NCBI GenBank assembly: GCA_031418215.1
Contig: JANOXC010000165.1
Location: 1 to 22,801, forward strand
Direction: 5' to 3'
Length of the DNA stretch: 22,801 nt
Origin: JANOXC01 sp031418215
GTDB taxonomy: Bacteria; Bacteroidota; Bacteroidia; AKYH767-A; OLB10
Shown: positions 8,919 through 15,286 of the stretch, piece after piece
Layout: every line of letters starts with the position of its first letter
Position numbering within the stretch: position 1 is the stretch's first letter
Program-made: the position numbers and the translations under genes
Notes under the pieces: generated by a model
What the model was told of the DNA's origin: nothing
Database searches by the model: none
Seen by the model: only the letters and a program-made list of their open reading frames with translations

Positions 8919-9725
8919 TTACGAAGCAGAAGAAAAATCTAATGAATCATTAAGCGTTACTTTTCCGGGTTTTACCACCAAAAGATTTTGGCCAAAGTAA
9001 ACATTGTTATTTTTTTTCCGGTATTCTGAAAGTGTTCGTAAAGGTTCTTTCGATTGATTACCACTTTCCTGATCGATGGTGGTGATTACACATCGGCCGC
9101 AAGGCTTAGCTGCATTGAAAACAGCATCACCAATGCGGAAATTATTCCACGAATCTTCCTCATAGGCTGTCCCGCCGGTAAACACAAAATTGGGTCGAAA
9201 TCGGCTCATTGGAACGGGCACATCCAGCCTTTGGTTTAGATCACCTAAAGAAGCCTCGCCAATTATTAAAACCGGATATCCGTCTGCAAAACTTACTGTT
9301 TCATTTCCGTGGGCATATATATTGTCGACATAACGTTTGGTGTCATCCGGCATATATACCATTTTACATTCCTGATTCAATATGTCGCTTATCCATTTAT
9401 TTATTTCACAATCCAGTGAGATCACATCACATTGATCATTCCAAACAGCAACACGATTTTTAAAACCGCGATCAATAGCAAAAGGCAGATGATAAGTTTC
9501 CTGTTTTTTTGATTTTTGAAAAAGAGAAAACCCATTTTCATTTAGCTCAACACCAATCGTTGCCATCTCAGGATGTTCTCTTTGTGTGATAAATTTATTC
9601 GTCTCATCAATGAGCATCCACCTCCTGTCGTATTGTAAACCTTTTTCACCGGCATAGGCATTGCTCAATGAAATGCAACCCAAAGATTTTACGGGGTAGA
9701 TGTTGATTTGGGTTAATTGAAGCAT
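8919..9725 (-). CDS. MOSC domain-containing protein with MOSC N-terminal beta-barrel
   Basis: The 268 residues follow the YcbX-like plan without the C-terminal ferredoxin domain. An N-terminal MOSC_N barrel begins QINIYPVKSLGCISLS and contains GLQYDRRWMLID (29-40) and ITQREHP (46-52). The MOSC domain follows with PMSRFRPN (172-179) and KPCGRCVITTID (207-218). Cys209 or Cys212 in that motif is the expected conserved cysteine of the fold. MOSC proteins handle molybdenum cofactor or transfer sulfur, and several take part in reducing N-hydroxylated compounds. No molybdenum-cofactor genes are nearby, so the exact role is open. Cytoplasmic, with no signal peptide. Confidence 0.9.
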   Translation of the reverse strand: MLQLTQINIYPVKSLGCISLSNAYAGEKGLQYDRRWMLIDETNKFITQREHPEMATIGVELNENGFSLFQKSKKQETYHLPFAIDRGFKNRVAVWNDQCDVISLDCEINKWISDILNQECKMVYMPDDTKRYVDNIYAHGNETVSFADGYPVLIIGEASLGDLNQRLDVPVPMSRFRPNFVFTGGTAYEEDSWNNFRIGDAVFNAAKPCGRCVITTIDQESGNQSKEPLRTLSEYRKKNNNVYFGQNLLVVKPGKVTLNDSLDFSSAS

Positions 9726-9728
9726 TGG

Positions 9729-9892
9729 GTAATTTGAAAATGAGGCGATTTAAAAATTTGAAAAAGGGGTTTTGTTATAATGGAGACTTGAGTCTCCTGG
9801 GTTAGAGATGCTAAAATTAATTCGAAGCAATGAAAACATGATATATAAGGGTATTTCATTTTCAAATTACCTCATTTTCAAATTTTCAAATT
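9729..9892. repeat. Intergenic inverted and direct repeats of a TTTGAAAAT/ATTTTCAAA core
   Basis: The left arm 9729-9745 (GTAATTTGAAAATGAGG) is the reverse complement of overlapping right-arm units at 9856-9870 (TCATTTTCAAATTAC) and 9870-9884 (CCTCATTTTCAAATT). A further TTTTCAAATT follows to 9892. The right arm abuts the stop codon of the gene at 9897, and the left arm abuts the MOSC start at 9725. An arrangement of arms about 110 bases apart could fold in RNA. Confidence 0.6.
9782..9797. other. Perfect 7-bp hairpin GGAGACT/AGTCTCC
   Basis: GGAGACT, a two-base loop TG, then AGTCTCC, sitting inside the TTTGAAAAT repeat cluster. There is no T-run, so it does not look like an intrinsic terminator. 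Confidence 0.45.
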
Positions 9893-9896
9893 AAAA

Positions 9897-10361
9897 TCAT
9901 GGTCTTAATCTGTCTTCCGGACTCAATCGTTCCCTAATAGCAATATCAAAAAAAGAGGTTTCACCGGGAACGACCTTGATAACATAATAGGGTTCCGTAA
10001 TCCATGCATTATTCTGATCAATTTTTCCGCTTGAAAGTTCAGCAGCCCTGGCTTCATCAATTTCATTCTTTAGGAATACTTTATATAAACCCGGCCTTAA
10101 ACGTTTTTTAAAATTACCCTCATCATCGGTCTTAATAACATATTGTAATGGGCTGTAATAATTTTTTTTGAGGTAAAGCGTAGCATTGAACATGGGACGT
10201 GGTTGACAGCATGCTTCCAGTAATTCGGGAGACGGGCGTGCACCACCTTTATATGCAAAAGTGTACATTACTTTTCCCTTCACGGTAACCTTGCAGGGAT
10301 TACTTTGACAAATTCCTGTAAATGATTTTGCAAGCAAAAGCAATAAAATTATGTAGCGCAT
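9897..10361 (-). CDS. Small exported protein, carboxypeptidase-regulatory-like fold suspected
   Basis: The 154-residue product has an N-terminal hydrophobic signal (MRYIILLLLLAKSFTGICQS) and so should be exported to the periplasm or outer membrane. The GIC stretch is a weak lipobox at best. The mature part reads as a small beta-sandwich: VTVKGKVMYTF near the start, then ATLYLKK, TDDEGNFKKRLRPGLYKVFL and YYVIKVVPGETSFFDIAI. The pattern of variable strand, DDxGxF turn and PGxYxV matches carboxypeptidase-regulatory-like or CNA_B-like domains by eye. A CC pair at ~47-48 and the motif GGARPSPE are notable. Function unknown. Confidence 0.7.
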   Translation of the reverse strand: MRYIILLLLLAKSFTGICQSNPCKVTVKGKVMYTFAYKGGARPSPELLEACCQPRPMFNATLYLKKNYYSPLQYVIKTDDEGNFKKRLRPGLYKVFLKNEIDEARAAELSSGKIDQNNAWITEPYYVIKVVPGETSFFDIAIRERLSPEDRLRP

Positions 10362-10379
10362 AATTTTGGTTATTCCCTA

Positions 10380-10387
10380 CAAAGCTA
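10380..10387 (-). promoter_or_regulatory. Candidate -7 element for the small exported protein
   Basis: The minus strand reads TAGCTTTG, an exact TAnnTTTG match, 18 bases upstream of the start codon at 10361. A matching -33 TTG was not seen at the usual distance. Confidence 0.4.
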
Positions 10388-10430
10388 AACAGTATGGGAT
10401 TCGAATTTATAAAGAGACAACAATATTTTC

Positions 10431-10461
10431 CAAAAGAAAAAGCCGTCCTTTAGGAACGGCT
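10431..10461 (-). terminator. Intrinsic terminator of hppA
   Basis: Read on the minus strand, AGCCGT and ACGGCT form the base of a hairpin (10461-10441) with a short mismatched inner stem. It is followed directly by TTTTCTTTTG (10440-10431). It lies 25 bases beyond the hppA stop codon. Confidence 0.8.
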
Positions 10462-10486
10462 CTTTATATTATTATATAATCCGTCT

Positions 10487-12931
10487 TTACTTCATATGTT
10501 CATGTCCATGGCATGAATGAGCTTCATCGCATTTAATACCTCGCTCTTTGCAGGTTTCCATGCAGGCTTCACTGCATTTAACTGAACCATCACTCATTCT
10601 TGTACATTGCATTCCTTTTGCCTTGCATTTTTCCATACATATTGAATCGCAGGCATTGTCTCCCATTTTACCGTCGTTCATCATGCCACCGTGCTCGCCG
10701 CCCATCATTTTGCAATCCTTCATTTCTCCGCCTTTACAGCAATCCATCTTTCCGTGATCGCCACCCATCATAGCGCATTCCATTTTTTCCTTGCCTTTGC
10801 AGCAATCATCGTCCATTCCATTACCATTATTAACAGCAATGTGCGGAGCAATAATTAAGGAAACAATTGACATCAATTTGATCAAAATGTTCATTGATGG
10901 TCCGGATGTATCTTTAAACGGATCACCAACAGTATCACCGGTAACAGAAGCTTTATGTGGTTCTGATCCTTTGTAAAACATTTCACCGTTGATGTCAACT
11001 CCTTTTTCAAAAGATTTTTTTGCATTGTCCCAAGCACCGCCGGCATTGTTCATGAACATACCTAACAGTACTCCTGAAACAGTAACACCTGCTAATAATC
11101 CACCCAATACTTCAGGTCCGAATGTAAAGCCAACAATGAGTGGAACAATAAGCGCAATTGCACCAGGAGCAACCATCTCACGGAGAGAAGCCTTAGTTGA
11201 AATAGCAACACACTTTTCATATTCCGGTTTAGCTTTATGCTCCATGATGCCCGGTATTTCGCGGAACTGGCGACGCACTTCATTTACCATATCCATGGCA
11301 GCACGACCAACAGCAGCAATTGCTAGTGAAGAGAAAATATAAGGAATCATACCACCAACAAATAATCCTGCCAGTACGTTTGCTTTAAAAATATCAATTG
11401 AATCAATTCCTGCAACACCTACGAAGGCTGCAAACAATGCAAGCGATGTTAATGCTGCTGAAGCAATGGCAAATCCTTTTCCTGTAGCAGCGGTTGTATT
11501 TCCAACAGCATCTAAATTGTCAGTGCGTCCTCTTACTTCTTTTGGTAATCCACTCATCTCTGCAATTCCGCCTGCATTATCTGCTATCGGACCAAAAGCG
11601 TCAATAGCTAATTGCATTGCAGTTGTAGCCATCATTCCGGCAGCGGCAATTGCTACACCATACAAACCGGCAAGTGTGTAAGAACCATAAATACCAGCAG
11701 CTAAAACAATCATTGGAGCAGCTGTTGATTCCATGCCCATTGATAATCCTCCGATAATATTAGTTGCATGACCCGTTGAAGACTGTTTAACGATAGAACG
11801 CACCGGACGCTTACCCATGGCTGTATAATATTCAGTAATAGCACTCATAATTGTACCAACGGTTAGACCCAATAAAATAGCCCAATAAACCTGCATTTTA
11901 GTAAACTCGTAACTACGGATTGACATTACCTCGGGTAACATCCAGTTTACGATAAAGAAAGAAGCAATTGCAGTTAAGACAATGGAAGACCAGTTGCCCA
12001 TATTTAAGGCTCGTTGAACGTTACCGTTTTCATCTGCTATTTTTACAAATAACATCCCGACAATGGAAAATATAAGACCTACACCAGCAATTACCATCGG
12101 CAATAAAACCGGGGCAATACCACCGAACTGATCAGGAGAAACAATTTCACTACCCAGTACCATTGTTGCAAGGATGGTGGCCACATAGCTTCCGAATAAA
12201 TCGGCGCCCATTCCGGCTACATCACCTACATTATCACCTACGTTATCCGCTATGGTGGCGGGATTGCGAACATCATCTTCAGGAATGCCTGCTTCTACCT
12301 TTCCAACTAAATCGGCACCAACATCGGCAGCTTTCGTATAAATTCCTCCACCTACGCGGGCAAACAAAGCAATACTTTCAGCTCCCAGGGAAAATCCTGC
12401 CAGTACATCTAATGCTTTTTTCATCATTTCTCCGTTTACATCGGAGCCGGTTTGAAGTACATATACATTATAGAAAACAATAAAGAGCGATCCCAATCCT
12501 AAAACGGCTAGTCCGGCTACACCCAATCCCATTACGGATCCGCCGGTGAAGGAGACTTTTAATGCCTGTGCAAGACTGGTACGAGCCGCTTGCGTGGTAC
12601 GTACATTAGCCTTAGTGGCGATATTCATTCCTATATAACCGGCAGTAGCTGAAAAAACTGCACCTATTATAAAGGAAAGTGCGATTACCGGGCTTGATGT
12701 TTCCACCAATGTTCCAGAGTATGCCAATAAAATACCGGCAATCAGTACGAAATAGGATAACATTTTCCATTCTGCTTTCAAAAAAGCCATGGCGCCTTTG
12801 GCGATATAGCCTGCCAATTCCTGCATATTGTCATCGCCTGCATCTTGTTTAGTTACCCAATTGGCCTTCAAATACATGAAAATTAAGCCGACAATGCCAA
12901 GGATGGGTACCAGAAATAGTAAATTGCTCAT
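10487..12931 (-). CDS. hppA: Membrane-bound ion-translocating pyrophosphatase with Cys/Met/His-rich C-terminal extension
   Basis: The enzyme hydrolyses cytoplasmic pyrophosphate and uses the energy to pump H+ or Na+ across the inner membrane. Residues 1-700 are a full-length family member with ~16 membrane helices. The signature DVGADLVGKVE lies at 203-213, followed by NVGDNVGDVAGMGADLFGSY. GNTTAATGKG lies at 477-486: Ala481 and Gly484 are the pair typical of K+-dependent members, where K+-independent ones carry Lys at the first position. Which ion is pumped is not decided here. A 114-residue extension (701-814) is the unusual part and is listed separately. The ATG at 12931 starts the first hydrophobic helix. 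Single gene, with a candidate promoter at 12952-12982 and a strong terminator at 10431-10461. Confidence 0.96.
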   Translation of the reverse strand: MSNLLFLVPILGIVGLIFMYLKANWVTKQDAGDDNMQELAGYIAKGAMAFLKAEWKMLSYFVLIAGILLAYSGTLVETSSPVIALSFIIGAVFSATAGYIGMNIATKANVRTTQAARTSLAQALKVSFTGGSVMGLGVAGLAVLGLGSLFIVFYNVYVLQTGSDVNGEMMKKALDVLAGFSLGAESIALFARVGGGIYTKAADVGADLVGKVEAGIPEDDVRNPATIADNVGDNVGDVAGMGADLFGSYVATILATMVLGSEIVSPDQFGGIAPVLLPMVIAGVGLIFSIVGMLFVKIADENGNVQRALNMGNWSSIVLTAIASFFIVNWMLPEVMSIRSYEFTKMQVYWAILLGLTVGTIMSAITEYYTAMGKRPVRSIVKQSSTGHATNIIGGLSMGMESTAAPMIVLAAGIYGSYTLAGLYGVAIAAAGMMATTAMQLAIDAFGPIADNAGGIAEMSGLPKEVRGRTDNLDAVGNTTAATGKGFAIASAALTSLALFAAFVGVAGIDSIDIFKANVLAGLFVGGMIPYIFSSLAIAAVGRAAMDMVNEVRRQFREIPGIMEHKAKPEYEKCVAISTKASLREMVAPGAIALIVPLIVGFTFGPEVLGGLLAGVTVSGVLLGMFMNNAGGAWDNAKKSFEKGVDINGEMFYKGSEPHKASVTGDTVGDPFKDTSGPSMNILIKLMSIVSLIIAPHIAVNNGNGMDDDCCKGKEKMECAMMGGDHGKMDCCKGGEMKDCKMMGGEHGGMMNDGKMGDNACDSICMEKCKAKGMQCTRMSDGSVKCSEACMETCKERGIKCDEAHSCHGHEHMK
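10490..10831 (-). other. Putative metal-binding tail of the pyrophosphatase (residues 701-814)
   Basis: The tail holds 15 Cys, 16 Met and 6 His in 114 residues. The first half repeats MMGG(D/E)HG twice among CC and CK pairs. The second half has two copies of CxxxCMxxCKxxGxxC (CDSICMEKCKAKGMQC and CSEACMETCKERGIKC). It ends in CHGHEHMK. In solved membrane pyrophosphatases both termini lie on the side opposite the catalytic site, so here the tail should be periplasmic. Binding of Cu, Zn or another soft metal is an inference from composition. The reading frame is continuous with the enzyme, so this is a true in-frame extension in this sequence. Confidence 0.7.
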
Positions 12932-12951
12932 ATTATTTAAATTAAGGGGTG

Positions 12952-12982
12952 CGAAAGTAGTTGTTTAAGGATTTACAGACAA
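12952..12982 (-). promoter_or_regulatory. Candidate promoter of hppA
   Basis: On the minus strand TTG (12982-12980) is followed after 20 bases by TACTTTCG (12959-12952). The latter matches the Bacteroidota -7 consensus TAnnTTTG with one mismatch. The -7 element ends 20 bases from the hppA start codon. Confidence 0.5.
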
Positions 12983-13272
12983 GTTTAAGGGGCTGATCTC
13001 CGTCGTTTTCTGCTCAATTTGGCCTGAATACGAACCTTAGGCAGGAAAGTTTGGTTTTTTATATCGGTTTAATGGGAATGAACAAGCGTTTCGCTTGTGA
13101 TAAATCAAACTAAATTAAAATGAATAACAACAAAAACAGGATTGCTCAAATAGCATCATGCATTTTTGTAAAAAGTGATAATATATATCATAGGATTGCA
13201 GATATTAATTATTGCAATTTTCTGATGCTAAAGCTTAAGCTATTAACTACTTTTGAATAACACCAAAACAAT
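12983..13272. other. Intergenic gap upstream of the orphan sorting domain
   Basis: Holds a small hairpin at 13082-13098. It also has a 46-codon frame from ATG 13120 to TAA 13258-13260 that is in phase with the sorting-domain fragment at 13273. Its translation (MNNNKNRIAQIASCIFVKSD...) resembles no secreted protein and has no signal peptide, so I do not call it a gene. No tRNA or mobile element seen. Confidence 0.4.
13082..13098. other. Perfect 7-bp hairpin ACAAGCG/CGCTTGT with TTT loop
   Basis: ACAAGCG-TTT-CGCTTGT between the hppA promoter and the orphan sorting domain. No T-run follows on either strand, so it is not a typical terminator. Role unknown. Confidence 0.4.
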
Positions 13273-13557
13273 TTGCTATCATCATGTCCGCCTTCTGTTA
13301 GTGTTTTGGAAAACCATGCTGTTGAAGATAAATTGATTGTGCGACCGAATCCGGCAAAGGACTTGATTACAATTGAAAATGTGAAAGCGGAAAATGATTA
13401 TATATATACGATAAGAGACATCACCGGTAAAATATTTAAGCAGGCCACACTTGTGAAAAAAGATATTGATATCAGTAATTTATCTCCCGGTGTATATTTG
13501 ATCAGGGTTGAAAATAAAAGCGAAACAAAACTGGCAAAGTTTATTAAGTTGAAATGA
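13273..13557 (+). pseudogene. Orphan type-A T9SS C-terminal sorting domain (gene remnant)
   Basis: About 94 codons are open from the TTG at 13273, immediately after an in-frame TAA at 13258-13260. No in-frame ATG precedes the domain. The translation has the classic Por-secretion-system C-terminal domain: LIVRPNPAKDLITIEN, then YTIRDITGKIF, then IDISNLSPGVYLIRVEN and a basic KFIKLK end. Such domains are tags on large secreted proteins and do nothing alone. There is no signal peptide and no cargo domain here. The simplest reading is the 3' remnant of a lost secreted-protein gene. It is followed by a hairpin terminator at 13570-13593, which may be the old gene's own. Confidence 0.75.
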
Positions 13558-13569
13558 TTAATATTCATT

Positions 13570-13604
13570 AGGACAGGAGTTAATTCCTGCCCTATTTTAT
13601 TATA
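13570..13604. terminator. Terminator-like hairpin between convergent units
   Basis: Stem AGGACAGGAG (13570-13579), loop TTAA, stem TTCCTGCCCT (13584-13593), with one A-C mismatch and one G-T pair. ATTTTATTAT follows on the plus strand. It sits 12 bases after the sorting-domain stop and 7 bases before the end of the carboxylase gene, so it could serve both directions. Confidence 0.65.
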
Positions 13605-15147
13605 AAGGAATATTCCCATGTTTTTTCTTCGGCAACTTCGCCACTTTATTTTCCAGCATGGCAAAAGCTTTGATTAACTTCTCTCTTGTCACTTCCGGCT
13701 TTATAACTTCATCAACATAACCTCGTTCAGCTGCGCGGTAGGGATTTGCGAACAGCTTTATATATTCCTGTTCTTTCTCTTTCAGTTTGGCTGCAGGATC
13801 TTTTGCAGATTTAATTTCATTTTTAAAAATGATTTCTGCAGCACCTTTTGCTCCCATCACTGCAATCTCAGCAGTTGGCCATGCATAGTTCATGTCGGCT
13901 CCTATGTGTTTGCTGTTCATCACATCATAGGCACCACCATATGCTTTGCGGGTAATCACAGTAATGCGTGGCACTGTTGCTTCACTAAATGCATACAATA
14001 ATTTCGCGCCGTTGCTGATGATGCCATTCCATTCCTGATCAGTACCTGGTAAGAATCCCGGAACATCTTCAAAAACCAATAATGGAATATTAAAGCAATC
14101 ACAAAAGCGAACGAAACGAGCAGCTTTGGTGGAGGAATGAATATCTAAAACTCCGGCAAGGTATGCTGGTTGATTGGCTACAATACCAATGCTTCTTCCT
14201 GCAAGTCTTGCAAATCCAACAACAATGTTCTCTGCATAATTTTTATGCACTTCAAAAAATCCATCCTCGTCTTCATCAATCACGCCAACAATCACATCTC
14301 TCATGTCATAGGGCTGATTGGGATTTTCGGGGATTACTGAATTTAATTTTGGACGCAACTCATTACTTGCTGTATAGGCTTTTCTTGGTGTTTGATCTTC
14401 GCAATTATCAGGCATGTAACTCAGCAACTTTTTAATATTGTTGATACATTCCAATTCATTGATACAAGCAAAATGTGTGACACCGGATTTCGTACTATGT
14501 GTTTGAGCACCTCCAAGTTCCTCGCTTGTTACTTCTTCATGTGTAACTGTTTTCACCACATTGGGACCGGTAACAAACATATAGCTTGTGTTTTCTACCA
14601 TTAAAATAAAATCAGTGATGGCCGGTGAATAAACAGCACCGCCGGCGCAAGGCCCCATCACTGCACTTATTTGAGGAATAACACCGGATGCCATTACATT
14701 TTTGTAAAAAATATCAGCATAACCACCTAATGAAACCACACCTTCTTGTATTCGTGCTCCACCTGAATCGTTTAATCCAATAATAGGAGCACCATTTTGC
14801 ATAGCCAGATCCATTACTTTACAAATTTTTTCTGCATGTGTTTCAGATAGTGATCCGCCAAAGACGGTAAAGTCCTGCGAGAAAACATAAACCAGCCTAT
14901 TATTTATTTTTCCAAATCCGGTTACCACACCATCACCTAAATATTTCTCATGATCTAGTCCAAAATCAGTGGCGCGGTGGGTAACAAACATGCCAATTTC
15001 TTCAAATGTTCCTTCATCCAGCAATAGCATTAATCGTTCGCGCGCTGTCAGTTTCCCCTTTTTATGTTGTGAAACAATACGGTCTGCTCCTCCGCCCAGC
15101 ATGGCTTCTGCAATTTTCTCATCAAGCAGTTTAATCTTATCATTCAT
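13600..15147 (-). CDS. Acyl-CoA carboxylase carboxyltransferase (propionyl-/methylmalonyl-CoA type beta subunit)
   Basis: The 515-residue product has the two crotonase-like halves of a biotin-dependent carboxyltransferase, which moves CO2 from carboxybiotin to an acyl-CoA such as propionyl-CoA. Visible blocks are KLTARERLMLLLDEGTFEE (32-50), LNDSGGARIQEGV (125-137) and GPCAGGAVYSPAITDF (165-180) in the first half, and FEDVPGFLPG, RKAYGGAYDVMNSK and AWPTAEIAVMGAKGA in the second. The paired Gly motifs form the oxyanion holes. Length is normal for PccB/MmdA proteins. Neither biotin carboxylase nor biotin carrier genes are adjacent, so partner subunits must lie elsewhere, and PCC and methylmalonyl-CoA decarboxylase cannot be told apart. 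The ATG at 15147 begins MNDKIKLLDEKIAEA, a normal family start. Cytoplasmic. Confidence 0.93.
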   Translation of the reverse strand: MNDKIKLLDEKIAEAMLGGGADRIVSQHKKGKLTARERLMLLLDEGTFEEIGMFVTHRATDFGLDHEKYLGDGVVTGFGKINNRLVYVFSQDFTVFGGSLSETHAEKICKVMDLAMQNGAPIIGLNDSGGARIQEGVVSLGGYADIFYKNVMASGVIPQISAVMGPCAGGAVYSPAITDFILMVENTSYMFVTGPNVVKTVTHEEVTSEELGGAQTHSTKSGVTHFACINELECINNIKKLLSYMPDNCEDQTPRKAYTASNELRPKLNSVIPENPNQPYDMRDVIVGVIDEDEDGFFEVHKNYAENIVVGFARLAGRSIGIVANQPAYLAGVLDIHSSTKAARFVRFCDCFNIPLLVFEDVPGFLPGTDQEWNGIISNGAKLLYAFSEATVPRITVITRKAYGGAYDVMNSKHIGADMNYAWPTAEIAVMGAKGAAEIIFKNEIKSAKDPAAKLKEKEQEYIKLFANPYRAAERGYVDEVIKPEVTREKLIKAFAMLENKVAKLPKKKHGNIPL

Positions 15148-15220
15148 GGTTCTTCTGTTTTATTGATTCGCTGAATACTGTTTAAGAAGGAATCTTGTAA
15201 CACAAATTCAGGCGCGTAAA

Positions 15221-15257
15221 AATAGAAAAAAGAAAGAAGGCTCTCAGCCTTCTTTCT
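15221..15257 (-). terminator. Intrinsic terminator of the GIN/beta-barrel gene
   Basis: A perfect 12-bp stem (AGAAAGAAGGCT at 15231-15242, loop CTC, AGCCTTCTTTCT at 15246-15257). On the minus strand it is followed by TTTTTCTATT (15230-15221). It lies 29 bases after the stop of the gene ending at 15287. Confidence 0.9.
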
Positions 15258-15286
15258 AAATCAATGCAAAGCATAAAAACTTCAAA

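Noticed and set aside
13120..13260. 46-codon frame as an independent small protein
   Set aside because: No recognisable features; it is noted only because it is in phase with the sorting-domain remnant.
15190..15225. TGTAAC on the plus strand followed by CGTAAAA near the carboxylase start
   Set aside because: The second element is not CGTC, the spacing is shorter (~13 bases) and the orientation points away from the carboxylase gene, so it is not a third copy of the ECF promoter.
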